35,161 nucleotides of DNA from an uncultured Roseovarius sp. (GCF_947259555.1 NZ_CAMYMD010000032.1:1-35161), one strand, 5' to 3'. Counted from the first letter of the stretch, positions 24,331 through 33,388 are shown. The notes: generated by a model not told the origin, from the letters alone. A program made the numbers and translations.

Positions 24331-24992
24331 GCGTCATCCTTCAGATAGGGGATAGATTTGCGCAAATAATCAAACCCCGTCAGCAATGTGAGCGCCGCGG
24401 CGATCCACAGGAGCCATATACCAAGATGTCCCGCCCAAACCATGCCGGCATATTTCCAGTACAGCCCATGCAGATCGTCTTCGCGCCCTTCGAGGATGGA
24501 TAATACCAGTTGATCATCCATTCCGAAAACCGACATTCCGAAATAATGTTCAAAAACCCCTTGGGCAAACAACACCGCGATCGCGATCATTTGCGCGGTG
24601 GTCTTCCACTTGGCCAGCTTGGTGACCTTGAGCATGCCAGCAGTGTCGCCCAGATACTCGCGCAAGCCGGATACGAAAACTTCGCGAAAGAGTATCACAG
24701 TGGCGGGCAGCACAAGCCAGGGTGACATGCTCGAATAGCCGACGATCACCATCAGGGCGATCACCACCATTGCCTTGTCGGCGATCGGATCGAGCATCGT
24801 GCCAACCCGCGTCACCTGTTTCCAGCTCCGCGCGAGATAGCCGTCGAACCAGTCCGTTATCGCGGCGCTGACAAATAGAATAAGCGCAAACCAGTCTGCA
24901 TAAGGTCTTGTGAAATATAAAAACATCACCGCCACAGCCGGAGCGGCCATAAGGCGGAGCGTGGTCAGGATATTGGGCAGAGTCCACGTCAT
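24327..24992 (-). CDS. pgsA: CDP-diacylglycerol--glycerol-3-phosphate 3-phosphatidyltransferase
   Basis: The ATG at 24992 (MTWTLPNILTTLRL) is preferred over a GTG two codons upstream; the product is 221 residues. The CDP-alcohol phosphotransferase motif DG-x2-AR-x8-G-x3-D-x3-D is complete in 'DGYLARSWKQVTRVGTMLDP' followed by IADK. About four to five membrane helices are seen, and 'VLFREVFVSGLREYLG' is a PgsA-specific stretch. It makes phosphatidylglycerophosphate for phosphatidylglycerol and cardiolipin. It sits between uvrC and moaD, an order common in Rhodobacteraceae. The 142 bases to uvrC show no gene. Confidence 0.93.
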   Translation of the reverse strand: MTWTLPNILTTLRLMAAPAVAVMFLYFTRPYADWFALILFVSAAITDWFDGYLARSWKQVTRVGTMLDPIADKAMVVIALMVIVGYSSMSPWLVLPATVILFREVFVSGLREYLGDTAGMLKVTKLAKWKTTAQMIAIAVLFAQGVFEHYFGMSVFGMDDQLVLSILEGREDDLHGLYWKYAGMVWAGHLGIWLLWIAAALTLLTGFDYLRKSIPYLKDDA

Positions 24993-25134
24993 GGCCACGT
25001 TCTAGCGTGTCCCGCGAGCAAGGGAAAGCGTCGCTTTCTCCGGGTTCTCTGCCATCCGCTGACGTGATCCGGGGATCTCTTGATCCATGCGATCCTCGGG
25101 TCGGGCTCGCGGATGACGCCGCCCTCTGATGCGC

Positions 25135-27003
25135 TCACCCCCGCTCATGGAAGAAATCGTAGAGTTTTTGTGCCAGCGCACCGGAAACACCGTCGACCGC
25201 CTTGAGGTCTGCGAGGTTGGCGCGGCTCACGGCCTTGGCCGATCCGAAATGCGCAAGCAGGGCGCGCTTGCGGGCGGCACCGACGCCGGGCACCTCGTCG
25301 AGCGGGGTGGCAGAGATTGCCTTGGCCCGTTTCGCGCGATGCGTGCCGATGGCAAAGCGGTGCGCCTCGTCGCGCAGGCGCTGCACGAAATAGAGCACCG
25401 GGTCATTGTGGCGCAGCGCCATTGGACGCTTACCGGTGCGGTGAAATTCTTCCTTGCCGTGGTCGCGGTCCACGCCCTTGGCCACACCCACCATCGGGAT
25501 ATCCTCGACCCCCATCTCGCGCATGATCCCCGCCACCGCGCTGACCTGTCCCGCGCCGCCGTCAATCAGCAGCAGGTCGGGCCACTGGCCGTGGCTGCGG
25601 TCGGGGTCTTCTTTCAGAAGGCGTTTGAATCGGCGGGTCAGCACCTCTTTCATCATGCCGAAGTCATCGCCGGGGGTCAGGTCGTCGCCCTTGATATTGA
25701 ACTTGCGATAGTGGTTCTTCATCATCCCCTCGGGCCCCGCCACGATCATCGCGCCGACGGCGTTGGTGCCCTGAATGTGGCTGTTGTCATAGACCTCGAT
25801 CCGCTGCGGTGGCTCGGGCAGATCGAATGCTTCGGCAAGCCCCTTGAGCAGCTTTCCCTGCGTCGCGCTCTCGGCCATCTTGCGGGCGAGGCTCTCGCGA
25901 GCGTTGCGCAGCGCGGCGTCAATGAGTTCGGCCTTTTCACCGCGCAAGGGCACGGTGAGCGTCACCTTGCGGCCCAGCTTTTCGGTCAGGGCTTGGCTCA
26001 TCAGGTCGGGATTTTCCAGATCATGCGACAGGAGCAGCGCGCGGGGCGGCTCCTTGCTGTCGTAGAACTGACCGATAAAGGCCTCCAGCACCTCGGGCTC
26101 TTCCACATCCGTACCGACGCGCGGATAGAAATCGCGGTTGCCCCAGTTTTGCCCGGCGCGGATAAAGAACACCTGCACGCAGGCCTGTCCCTTGTCGAGA
26201 TGCAGCGCGATCACGTCGGCCTCGGTCACGGTGCGCGGGTTGATGCCCTGCGCGGTCTGCACCTGTGTCAGCGCCTTGATCCGGTCGCGCAGGGCGGCGG
26301 CGCGTTCGTATTCCATCGCTTCGGCGGCCTCTGACATCTCAGTGGCCAGCTTTTCCTGTATCTCGGTCGAGCGCCCCGAGAGATAGCGTTCGGCGTCGCG
26401 CACCTGTGTGGCATACTCGGTCTTGGAGATCTTGCCGACGCAGGGCGCGGTGCAGCGCTTGATCTGGTATTGCAGGCAGGGGCGCGTGCGGCTTTCGAAC
26501 ATGGTGTCGTTGCAGTTGCGCAGCTGAAAGACCCGCTGCAACTGCGCCAGCGTGCGGTTGACCGCGCCGGCGCTGGCGAAGGGGCCGTAATAGCTGCCCT
26601 TGTCGCGCTTGGCGCCGCGATGCTTCTTGATCATCGGATAGTCGTGCGACGTCACGAGGATGTTGGGAAAGCTCTTGTCGTCACGCAAGAGCACGTTGTA
26701 GCGCGGCTTGAGCTGCTTGATGAGGTTCTGTTCGAGCAGCAGCGCCTCGGTCTCGGTCGCCGTCGTGAGAAACATCATCGAGGCGGTTTCGCGGATCATC
26801 CGAGCGATACGACCGGTGTGGCCTGTCGGCCGGGCATAGTTCGAGACTCGCGCTCGCAGATTGCGGGCCTTTCCGACATAGAGCACCCGCGCCTGTGCAT
26901 CGAGCATGCGGTACACGCCCGGCGACGCATCGAGCGTCCGAAGGTAGCCGCGAATGACCTCGTGGCCTGTTTCTGGCGTGGTATCGGGCTGTGATCCGGA
27001 CAT
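25135..27003 (-). CDS. uvrC: Excinuclease ABC subunit C
   Basis: A 622-residue protein of normal length for UvrC. The N-terminal GIY-YIG nuclease (about residues 27-105) starts 'SPGVYRMLDAQARVLYVGKA' then RNLRARVSNY, and makes the 3' incision. The UVR motif lies near residues 215-250 ('EKLATEMSEAAEAMEYERAA'). The C-terminal RNase H-like nuclease has 'RIEVYDNSHIQGTNAVGAMI' and 'DLLLIDGGAGQV', and the helix-hairpin-helix tail has 'LDEVPGVGAARKRALLAHFG'. It acts with UvrA and UvrB in nucleotide excision repair. The start ATG (27001-27003) lies beside an AT-rich promoter region. Confidence 0.96.
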   Translation of the reverse strand: MSGSQPDTTPETGHEVIRGYLRTLDASPGVYRMLDAQARVLYVGKARNLRARVSNYARPTGHTGRIARMIRETASMMFLTTATETEALLLEQNLIKQLKPRYNVLLRDDKSFPNILVTSHDYPMIKKHRGAKRDKGSYYGPFASAGAVNRTLAQLQRVFQLRNCNDTMFESRTRPCLQYQIKRCTAPCVGKISKTEYATQVRDAERYLSGRSTEIQEKLATEMSEAAEAMEYERAAALRDRIKALTQVQTAQGINPRTVTEADVIALHLDKGQACVQVFFIRAGQNWGNRDFYPRVGTDVEEPEVLEAFIGQFYDSKEPPRALLLSHDLENPDLMSQALTEKLGRKVTLTVPLRGEKAELIDAALRNARESLARKMAESATQGKLLKGLAEAFDLPEPPQRIEVYDNSHIQGTNAVGAMIVAGPEGMMKNHYRKFNIKGDDLTPGDDFGMMKEVLTRRFKRLLKEDPDRSHGQWPDLLLIDGGAGQVSAVAGIMREMGVEDIPMVGVAKGVDRDHGKEEFHRTGKRPMALRHNDPVLYFVQRLRDEAHRFAIGTHRAKRAKAISATPLDEVPGVGAARKRALLAHFGSAKAVSRANLADLKAVDGVSGALAQKLYDFFHERG

Positions 27004-27299
27004 GATTACTTACTTATGATTCTGCGCGAGTGCTGCAATGATATCAAGGTGAGGGCAAGGGGTAAGCTTTCCACCAAAGATGTGGATAACTCTGAAGATA
27101 AGTTTCCGCGAAGGGGAAATTTTCCTTGTATTCGGTAGGCTTCACGGAATTGCCTATTTTTTAGGCGCACAATTATCTTTTTGTTATTAAAAGAAAAAAA
27201 TATACCAATAAAACAAAACACTGAAAACATTGACGATTTTGTAACGCTTACGTAACGGCAACATGACCGGTGCAAAACTCTGGCGAGGTGCTCTCCGGT
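27004..27299. promoter_or_regulatory. AT-rich intergenic region upstream of uvrC
   Basis: This 296-base gap lies between the end of the pteridine-reductase-like gene and uvrC and is distinctly AT-rich (A- and T-runs at about 27150-27235). It should contain the uvrC promoter on the minus strand. A direct repeat GTAACG occurs twice at about 27240-27256, and the palindrome TTACGTAA lies inside it. No convincing ORF, RNA or classic LexA box was seen. Confidence 0.4.
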
Positions 27300-28079
27300 T
27301 CACTCTACTCCGAGCACATCCGGGGTTTGCCATCCAAGGTGCTGGCCGCCGTCCACACAGAGCAGTTGTCCCGTCACGGCTGGCGCATTCAGGAAGTAGG
27401 CAAGCGCGGCCGAGATGTCGCTGGCATTCGCCCCGCGATGAAGCAAAGTGGCCTTGCGCTGGTTCTGGAAATGGCGGTCGCTCTGGCGGTGGCCCTGCAA
27501 CGTCGGGCCCGGACCGATGGCATTCACGCGAACCCTGGGCGCAAGCGCCTGCGCGGCGGTCTGGGTAAACGCCCACAGCCCCATCTTGGCAATCGTATAG
27601 GTCATGAACTCGGGCGTCAGCTTGCGCACCCGCTGGTCGATCATGTTGATCACAAGGCCCTGCGCCACCGGCTCGTCATTCTCATCCGGCACCGGATCGG
27701 GGACCATGCGGGCCAGTTCCTGAGTCAGCACAAAGGGCGCACGCAGGTTGCTCTCCATATGGCGGTCCCAGTTTGTCCGCGTGGCGCTCGATATGTTGTC
27801 ATAGTCAAAGATCGAGGCATTGTTGACAAGCACGTTCACCGGCCCGCCAAGCGCCTTCGCGGCACCCGGCACCAGGTCCATCACCTGCGCCTCGTCCAAC
27901 AGGTCCGCCCGGAGTGTCACCGCGTTTTGTCCGATCGCGCGGATCTCTTGCGCCACGCCTTCGGCGGCGTCTTGGGATGTTGCGTAATGCACGGCGATGT
28001 CATGCCCATGACGCGCCAGTTCGAGCGCCATTGCCCGGCCCAGCCGTTTGCCTGCGCCTGTTACAAGTGCCCGCATCAT
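27300..28079 (-). CDS. Short-chain dehydrogenase, PTR1/FolM-like pteridine reductase
   Basis: A 259-residue SDR starting MMRALVTGAGKRLGRAMA after GAGGCGGA. The cofactor motif TGAGKRLG fits the TGx3RxG form of pteridine reductases. The active-site stretch 'VINMIDQRVRKLTPEFMTYT' then IAKMG has Tyr and Lys in YxxxK, while Asp replaces the usual Ser 13 residues before Tyr, exactly as Asp181/Tyr194/Lys198 in Leishmania PTR1. 'VRVNAIGPGPTL' and 'GQLLCVDGGQHLGW' complete the match. Likely activity is NADPH-dependent reduction of dihydropterins or dihydrofolate. Sequence does not settle which pterin is used. It lies 13 bases upstream of the antiporter stop on the same strand. Confidence 0.8.
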   Translation of the reverse strand: MMRALVTGAGKRLGRAMALELARHGHDIAVHYATSQDAAEGVAQEIRAIGQNAVTLRADLLDEAQVMDLVPGAAKALGGPVNVLVNNASIFDYDNISSATRTNWDRHMESNLRAPFVLTQELARMVPDPVPDENDEPVAQGLVINMIDQRVRKLTPEFMTYTIAKMGLWAFTQTAAQALAPRVRVNAIGPGPTLQGHRQSDRHFQNQRKATLLHRGANASDISAALAYFLNAPAVTGQLLCVDGGQHLGWQTPDVLGVE

Positions 28080-28092
28080 TCCGCCTCTTTGT

Positions 28093-29058
28093 TCAGCTCA
28101 ATACGACCGTGACATAGACCAAATAGGCCAAGGTCAAGGCAATCCCCAAGAGCCGCCCGATATCAAACTTGAAAAACACGAACGGGATCAGCAACAGAGA
28201 ACACCCCAGCATGACCCACAGGTCAAACCGCAGGAATTCCGGATCGACCGGGATCGGCCCGACAAGCGACGCGACGCCGATTATGCCAAGCAGGTTGAAC
28301 ATGTTGGAGCCAATGACATTGCCCAGCGCCACATCCGCCTGCTTGCGCAGCGCCGCCATGACCGTTGTCGCCAATTCCGGCAGCGAGGTGCCAAGGGCGA
28401 CCAGAGTGAGCCCGATAACCGCCTCGCTCACACCGTACCGCTCGGCGATGATCGAGGCGTTGTCGACAAGCAAATCAGCGCCAAGCGGCAGGCCCACGAG
28501 GCCAAGAAGCAGAAACGTGATAATCTGCCACCAGGGCATATCCGGGTCCGCGCCCTCCACGTCCTCGATATTCTCGGCATCCGCCAACGCCTTTATGGCT
28601 GCGTCACGGCGATGGCTCAGGGCATCACGAAACGCATCCGCCAGCATCAAGACCAGCGCGGTCAGCAGAATGAGACCGGCGATCCAGTCAAACGTGCCGC
28701 GGAACGCCAGCAGGATAAAGAGCGCGCTCGCCGCCAGCATTTGAAGGTAGGATTTGGAACAGAGACAGCCGCTCGTGTGCAGCACCGAGAGCAGCGCCGG
28801 AACCCCAAGCACCAACAGCACATTCGCGGTGTTCGAGCCGACCACGTTGCCAAGCGCAAGCCCCGGTTTGTCGGCCAATATGGCATTGACCGAAATAAGC
28901 AGCTCAGGCGCAGAGGTGCCAAACGCCACCACCGTGAGGCTCACGATCAGGGCCGGGATGCCCACCCGCAAGCTGAGATTGACCGCACCTTTGACAAGCG
29001 CATCACCGGCCAGCAACAAGATCACAAGGCCGAGCGCAGACAAGAGCCATGGCATCAT
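28093..29058 (-). CDS. Calcium/sodium antiporter (CaCA family, YrbG-like)
   Basis: The ATG at 29058 gives 321 residues (MMPWLLSALGLVILLLAGDA). About ten membrane helices hold two inverted alpha-repeats with the exchanger signatures 'LTVVAFGTSAPELLISVNAI' and 'GLTLVALGTSLPELATTVMA', each followed by 'GNVVGSNTAN' or 'GNVIGSNMFN'. These acidic and polar residues form the ion-binding sites of Na+/Ca2+ exchangers. A cytoplasmic loop (about residues 130-165) separates the halves. The start overlaps the stop of a small CxxC gene by four bases, so the two are translationally coupled. Confidence 0.93.
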   Translation of the reverse strand: MMPWLLSALGLVILLLAGDALVKGAVNLSLRVGIPALIVSLTVVAFGTSAPELLISVNAILADKPGLALGNVVGSNTANVLLVLGVPALLSVLHTSGCLCSKSYLQMLAASALFILLAFRGTFDWIAGLILLTALVLMLADAFRDALSHRRDAAIKALADAENIEDVEGADPDMPWWQIITFLLLGLVGLPLGADLLVDNASIIAERYGVSEAVIGLTLVALGTSLPELATTVMAALRKQADVALGNVIGSNMFNLLGIIGVASLVGPIPVDPEFLRFDLWVMLGCSLLLIPFVFFKFDIGRLLGIALTLAYLVYVTVVLS

Positions 29059-29225
29059 TTGAGCTTGCCCTTCCCACAGGAACAGGGCCCCTTGCCAATC
29101 CGGTAACGACCGCATTTTCGGCATTTTGCCGCTGCGAGCCGCTTTTGCCCGGGAAAGCGAAGCTTGCCGAACATGGCCATCACGCCCATGGCCACAAGAA
29201 ACAGAACGACGATCTTTACAATCAT
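29055..29225 (-). CDS. Small membrane-anchored CxxC protein
   Basis: A 56-residue protein starting MIVKIVVLFLVAMGVMAMFG, a single transmembrane helix, followed by a basic segment with 'KCRKCGRYRIGKGPCSCGKG'. The C-x2-C...C-x-C pattern looks like a mini zinc ribbon. It ends four bases inside the antiporter start and begins one base after the SppA-type gene's stop, so it is embedded in an operon and almost surely real. Function is unknown. Similar tiny proteins may be membrane-tethered metal-binding or complex-assembly factors; that is speculation. Confidence 0.7.
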   Translation of the reverse strand: MIVKIVVLFLVAMGVMAMFGKLRFPGQKRLAAAKCRKCGRYRIGKGPCSCGKGKLK

Positions 29226-29226
29226 G

Positions 29227-30024
29227 TCATAGCCCGAACCGGGCATAGCTCGCCCGTTCTTCGACCGCGATCATCGCATCCTGCGCAAGCGTCGCACCAA
29301 AGCGCGAGAGCAGCCCGCGTTTGCGGCCATATTTCCTGAAACGTACCTTGTCCCCGTACAGCTCTTTCATCTTCGGCACGAGGTGGCCGACACCATCGGC
29401 CAAACCCAGTTCCACGCTGCGCCTCCCCAGCCAGAATTCGCCAGTGAAAATATCGGGATCATCGGCCAGTTTCGGGCCGCGCCGGGCCTTGACATGGGCG
29501 ATGAACGCGTCGTGGATCTGATCCAGAAGGGCCTTGAGCCGGGTCACGTCCTCGGGCTTTTCCGGCAGGAACGGATCAAGTGTGCTCTTTGATTTGCCGG
29601 CCGTGTAGACCCGCCGTTCGACGCCCTGCCGTCTCAGAAACACTTGCGCGCCAAACCCTGCGGAGATGACGCCGATAGACCCGATGATAGACGACTCGTC
29701 CACCCAGATATCGTCAGCCGCAACCGCCAGCCAATAGCCGCCCGAGGCCGCCACGTCCTCGACAAAGGCATGCACCGGTACGCCTTTTTCCTCGGCCAGC
29801 CGCCTGACACGCGCGGCGATGAGCGAGCTTTGCACTGGAGAGCCACCCGGAGAGTTGATCACCAGCGCCACCGCGACAGGCTTGCCCCGCGAAAACGCCT
29901 TTTCGATCACCGGCCCGAGTGTCTCGTCATTCAATTGTGCACGGCCGCCCGCACCGATCATGCCCGCAAGGCGAATGACAGCGACGCTCGGCTTGCGGTT
30001 CAGGAAGGGTATCAAATGTTTCAT
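29227..30024 (-). CDS. SppA-type S49 signal-peptide peptidase
   Basis: The ATG at 30024 (MKHLIPFLNRKPSVAVIRLA) gives 265 residues; its ribosome site is weak and an upstream ATG is possible but non-conserved in look. 'LVINSPGGSPVQSSLIAARV', 'FVEDVAASGGYWLAVAADDI' with nucleophile Ser94, 'SIIGSIGVIS' and 'VYTAGKSKSTLDPFLPE' with general base Lys146 define the short SppA form. The Ser-Lys spacing of 52 equals that in Bacillus SppA. Such enzymes degrade cleaved signal peptides or membrane proteins. No clear N-terminal membrane anchor is visible in this start choice. It is the first gene of the operon with the CxxC protein and antiporter. Confidence 0.9.
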   Translation of the reverse strand: MKHLIPFLNRKPSVAVIRLAGMIGAGGRAQLNDETLGPVIEKAFSRGKPVAVALVINSPGGSPVQSSLIAARVRRLAEEKGVPVHAFVEDVAASGGYWLAVAADDIWVDESSIIGSIGVISAGFGAQVFLRRQGVERRVYTAGKSKSTLDPFLPEKPEDVTRLKALLDQIHDAFIAHVKARRGPKLADDPDIFTGEFWLGRRSVELGLADGVGHLVPKMKELYGDKVRFRKYGRKRGLLSRFGATLAQDAMIAVEERASYARFGL

Positions 30025-30106
30025 GATGCCCGATGTAGAGTGCGCAGGTCCGACAAACAAGCCGGTGGCGTGCCAGAACGACATGAGCCTCGCATTTCGC
30101 ACATGC

Positions 30107-30128
30107 CCGCGTGACTAAAATCACGCGG
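30107..30128. terminator. Perfect hairpin downstream of the ABC exporter operon
   Basis: CCGCGTGA (30107-30114) and TCACGCGG (30121-30128) form a perfect 8-bp stem with loop CTAAAA, 8 bases after the ABC-2 permease stop. There is no T-run. It is a likely terminator for the exporter genes or a palindromic protein site ahead of the SppA-type gene. Confidence 0.5.
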
Positions 30129-30135
30129 TGCGCGG

Positions 30136-30897
30136 TCAGCTTTTTATCCTGTAGCCGGTCTTGAATATGAGCCAGACAGCGGTGAGGCAGAGACCGAAAA
30201 ACACGAACACCGCCGCAAAGCTGTACCCGATGCCCACATCCGCCACGCCGAAAAAGGCCCAGCGAAAGCCCGAGATGAGATAGACCACCGGGTTGAACAA
30301 TGTCACCATCTGCCACGCGGATGGCAACATCGAGATTGAGTAGAACGCGCCCCCGAGGAACACCAGCGGCGTGATCACCAAGAGCGGGATCAGTTGCAAC
30401 TGCTGGAAATTCTCCGCCCATATGCCGATGATGAACCCGAACAGCGCGAATGAGACACAGATCAGCACGAGAAACAGCACCATGATCACCGGGTGCTGAA
30501 TGTCGAGATCGACAAAGATACCGGCGGTGATCAGGATGACCACGCCGATCATCAACGCCTTGGTCGCAGCCGCGCCGACATAGCCCAGCACGATTTCGAG
30601 AAAGTTGACCGGAGCAGAGAGCAGCTCGAATATGGTGCCGATGAACTTAGGAAAATAGATCCCGAAAGAGGCATTGGATATCGCCTGTGTCATCACGCTC
30701 AGCATGATAAGACCGGGCACGATGAACGCGCCATAGCTTACCCCCTCGACCTGTTCTATGCGGCTGCCGATGGCGGCGCCAAAGACGACAAAGTAAAGCG
30801 TTGTCGAGATGACGGGCGATAGCAGGCTTTCCATGATGGTGCGAAAAAACCGCTTCATTTCATAGACGTAAATGGCCCATATGGCGTGCAGGTTCAT
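30136..30897 (-). CDS. ABC-2 type exporter permease (YadH/NodJ-like)
   Basis: A 253-residue protein with about six membrane helices. The N-terminus '[20 protein letters not shown]' and '[16 protein letters not shown]' are typical of ABC-2 permeases, as is the C-terminal '[20 protein letters not shown]' signature. It overlaps the ATPase gene by four bases. The pair resembles E. coli YadGH and NodIJ-type exporters of small molecules or lipids. Cargo is unknown. Confidence 0.9.
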   Translation of the reverse strand: MNLHAIWAIYVYEMKRFFRTIMESLLSPVISTTLYFVVFGAAIGSRIEQVEGVSYGAFIVPGLIMLSVMTQAISNASFGIYFPKFIGTIFELLSAPVNFLEIVLGYVGAAATKALMIGVVILITAGIFVDLDIQHPVIMVLFLVLICVSFALFGFIIGIWAENFQQLQLIPLLVITPLVFLGGAFYSISMLPSAWQMVTLFNPVVYLISGFRWAFFGVADVGIGYSFAAVFVFFGLCLTAVWLIFKTGYRIKS

Positions 30898-31823
30898 GCC
30901 GCATTCTCCTTTACCAGGCCCACGAAAATCTCTTCCAGACTGCTTTGGCGGGTTTCGATATCGCGCAGCGACAGCCCCTCCCTGGCAAGCGCCTGCAAGA
31001 GCCGGGTGATGCCCGTGCCCTCTGCCCGCGTGTCATAGTGATAGATCAGCGCGTGACCGCCCTGCGCCAGTTCCAGATCATAACCGGCGAGGGCATCGGG
31101 CACCGCGTCGACCGGATCGGCAAGGTCGATCTGAAGCGATTTTCGCCCCATCCGCCGCATCAGCGCGGCCTTGTCCTCGACCAGCAGGATCTCACCCTTG
31201 TTGATCACCGCGATGCGGTCGGCCATCGCTTCGGCCTCTTCGATATAGTGGGTCGTCAGAATGATCGTCACGCCGCTTTCCTTGAGGGCGCGCACCACCT
31301 CCCACATGTCGCGGCGCAACTCTACATCGACGCCAGCGGTGGGCTCATCCAGAAACAGGACATCGGGCTCATGACACAGCGCCTTGGCAATGAGAACCCG
31401 GCGCTTCATGCCCCCTGACAACTCGCGAATGCGATTGTTGCGTTTATCCCAGAGCGATAGTTGACGCAGAATGCGCTCGATCAGGGCCTCATCCTTGCCC
31501 TTGCCAAACAGCCCGCGCGAAAACCGCACCGTGTTTATGACCTTCTCGAAAGGCTCAAGCGCGATTTCCTGGGGCACAAGACCGATCATGGCGCGGGCGG
31601 CGCGGTAGCCGCGCACAATATCATGCCCGCCCACGCTGGCCTGTCCGCTTGACGGTGTGGTGATGCCGCACAGCGTCGAGATCAGGGTTGTCTTGCCCGC
31701 GCCGTTTGGCCCCAGAAGTGCGAGGATCTCGCCTCTCTCAATGCTGAGAGAGACATCCTGCAACGCCCTGAAACCGTCCTTGTAGATTTTGCTCAATCCC
31801 TCGACCGCGACGATTGCCGTCAT
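30894..31823 (-). CDS. ABC-2 type exporter ATPase (YadG/NodI-like)
   Basis: A 309-residue protein with an N-terminal ABC domain: Walker [11 protein letters not shown]-loop [14 protein letters not shown], signature [15 protein letters not shown], Walker [13 protein letters not shown], switch [18 protein letters not shown]. The C-terminal ~80 residues form the daunorubicin-resistance-type extension ending '[20 protein letters not shown]'. It energises the coupled permease. The 190 bases to the divergent SGNH hydrolase gene contain no recognised gene and should hold both promoters. Confidence 0.92.
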   Translation of the reverse strand: MTAIVAVEGLSKIYKDGFRALQDVSLSIERGEILALLGPNGAGKTTLISTLCGITTPSSGQASVGGHDIVRGYRAARAMIGLVPQEIALEPFEKVINTVRFSRGLFGKGKDEALIERILRQLSLWDKRNNRIRELSGGMKRRVLIAKALCHEPDVLFLDEPTAGVDVELRRDMWEVVRALKESGVTIILTTHYIEEAEAMADRIAVINKGEILLVEDKAALMRRMGRKSLQIDLADPVDAVPDALAGYDLELAQGGHALIYHYDTRAEGTGITRLLQALAREGLSLRDIETRQSSLEEIFVGLVKENAA

Positions 31824-32013
31824 ATTCGCCCCCTGTTTCCTGCGCAGAACCTAAGCCTCTCGCGAGCGAGTGCAACACGCATCGCTGCACGGCGGTCTGT
31901 GCGGGAATGAGCGCCGTCGCCAATTGGAGAACAGTGTGTTTTTCCGCCCTTGTTCATAGTTGCACCGCATTCTGGTAGCTTGGCGTCGGGGCGAAGGATT
32001 CGAGGATGGCGAA

Positions 32014-32730
32014 ATGATCGGAAATTTTCTCAGAATGCTCCCCTTGGTGGGCGCCCTGTGTCTTGGCCCTGCCCCTGCGGGGGCAGAGCCGCGGATTCTG
32101 GTCATGGGCGACTCGCTTCTTGCGATGCACAAGCTGATGGGCCTCTCCGTGTCCGCCTCGGTCGAGAGTTCTCTGGGCGTGGATGTGACCGACACCTCGG
32201 TCGCGGGCGCGCGGTTCTTGTATCGGCTGCCGATCACCGGGGCGCTTGGCCTCAACATCACCAAGCAATATCGCCGCGGTGATTGGGATTGGACAGTGCT
32301 CAACGGCGGCGGCAACGATCTTTGGCTCGGTTGCGGCTGCATGCGCTGCAAGCGCAAGCTCGACCGCCTGATTTCACAGGACGGGCGCCGGGGGGTCATC
32401 CCCGGCTTTGTCTCCAAGCTTCGCCATTCCGGCGCACAGGTGGTCTATGTCGGGTACATGCGCACACCCGGCATCACCTCGCCGGTAGAGCATTGCACCG
32501 ATGAGGGCGCCGAAATGGATCGTCGCGTGGCACGTCTCGCCGGGCTTGATCGGGGCGTGCATTTTTTGCCCCTCTCGGATTTGGTCCCGCATGGCGACCG
32601 GAGCTATCATGGGGTTGATCTCATTCACCCGTCCTTCAAGGCGAGCCGCAAGATCGGGCAGCGCATCGCACGGCTCATCGCCGCAAACGAGAGCACGATC
32701 GTGTCTCGTAACAGCCTCTCGCAGGAGTGA
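32014..32730 (+). CDS. Secreted SGNH/GDSL-type hydrolase
   Basis: The ATG at 32014 after GAGGAT gives 238 residues with a signal peptide (MIGNFLRMLPLVGALCLGPA, cleavage near AGA). Block I is 'ILVMGDSLLAMHK' (nucleophile Ser), block III 'VLNGGGNDLWLG' and block V 'DLIHPSFKA', with Asp and His of the triad. A cluster GCGCMRCKR directly after block III is unusual. The fold hydrolyses esters or acyl groups of varied molecules, so the periplasmic substrate is unknown. It converges with the CoxG-like gene, with only six bases between stops. Confidence 0.8.
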   Translation: MIGNFLRMLPLVGALCLGPAPAGAEPRILVMGDSLLAMHKLMGLSVSASVESSLGVDVTDTSVAGARFLYRLPITGALGLNITKQYRRGDWDWTVLNGGGNDLWLGCGCMRCKRKLDRLISQDGRRGVIPGFVSKLRHSGAQVVYVGYMRTPGITSPVEHCTDEGAEMDRRVARLAGLDRGVHFLPLSDLVPHGDRSYHGVDLIHPSFKASRKIGQRIARLIAANESTIVSRNSLSQE

Positions 32731-32736
32731 CGCGCC

Positions 32737-33240
32737 TCAGCTGATCAGACGCTTCAACCAGCCTTTCTTTTCCGCCTCCGGTTCCGGGTCGTCCTCGTTC
32801 GGCCCCTCCAGAACGTCTTCGAGCCGGGTAAAAAACTGGTCCGCCATGCGCTTGGCAAAGCCGTCGACGATGCGGCTGCCCAATTGCGCCAGCTTGCCGC
32901 CGACCTTGGCCTCGACATCGTAGATCAGCCGGGTGCCCGTTTCGCTGTCTTCGAGCCGCACATCCGCGCCGCCCTTGGCATAGCCTGCCGCGCCGCCTTT
33001 GCCCTCGCCGGTAAGGGTCAGGCTTTGCATCTCCTCGATATTCGACACCGTGACCGTCCCTTTGAAGGTGGCTTTCACCGGCCCGACCTTTTGGGTGACC
33101 GTCGCCTCGAATCCGTCCTCTGGCGTGCCCGTCACCTCCTGCGCCCCCGGCACGCATTCCTTGAGAACCTCTGGGCTGAGCAGGGCCGCCCAGACCGTCG
33201 CCCGATCAGCCTTTATATCCCGTGCGTCGCTCATCTGCAT
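32737..33240 (-). CDS. CoxG/SRPBCC-family protein
   Basis: The start at 33240 (MQMSDARDIKADRATVWAAL) follows GGGAGGAG and gives 167 residues. 'LSPEVLKECVPGAQEVTGTP', 'GPVKATFKGTVTVSNI', 'GYAKGGADVRLEDSETGTRL', and 'GGKLAQLGSRIVDGFAKRMA' with 'DQFFTRLEDVL' are the CoxG (carbon monoxide dehydrogenase subunit G) pattern. CoxG helps membrane attachment or cofactor steps of molybdenum CO dehydrogenases. No coxMSL genes are in the window. The C-terminal tail is acidic then basic (EDDPEPEAEKKGWLKRL), perhaps a membrane-association helix. Confidence 0.85.
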   Translation of the reverse strand: MQMSDARDIKADRATVWAALLSPEVLKECVPGAQEVTGTPEDGFEATVTQKVGPVKATFKGTVTVSNIEEMQSLTLTGEGKGGAAGYAKGGADVRLEDSETGTRLIYDVEAKVGGKLAQLGSRIVDGFAKRMADQFFTRLEDVLEGPNEDDPEPEAEKKGWLKRLIS

Positions 33241-33388
33241 CTGTTCGGCTCCTCCCGTTCCATGGTCGGCAAAGCCTAGCGCAGGCCTGCGCGCCCGCCA
33301 AGAGAGCAGAAAGTCTGATACTTGCAAATCGGGTGGCGCTAGAGGGGCGGCCGGCCTAACCTGAGCGCGGGGCGAACAAGGGGGATAC

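Noticed and set aside
25002..25190. Short minus-strand frame between pgsA and uvrC
   Set aside because: Arg-rich, no ribosome site, and overlaps the uvrC 3' end; treated as non-coding.
27006..27275. 89-codon minus-strand frame in the AT-rich uvrC upstream region
   Set aside because: Composition follows the AT-rich DNA and there is no protein pattern; likely promoter DNA.
27288..27317. GTGCTC/GAGCAC inverted repeat at the end of the pteridine-reductase-like gene
   Set aside because: Only six base pairs with a long loop and partly inside coding sequence; too weak to call a terminator.
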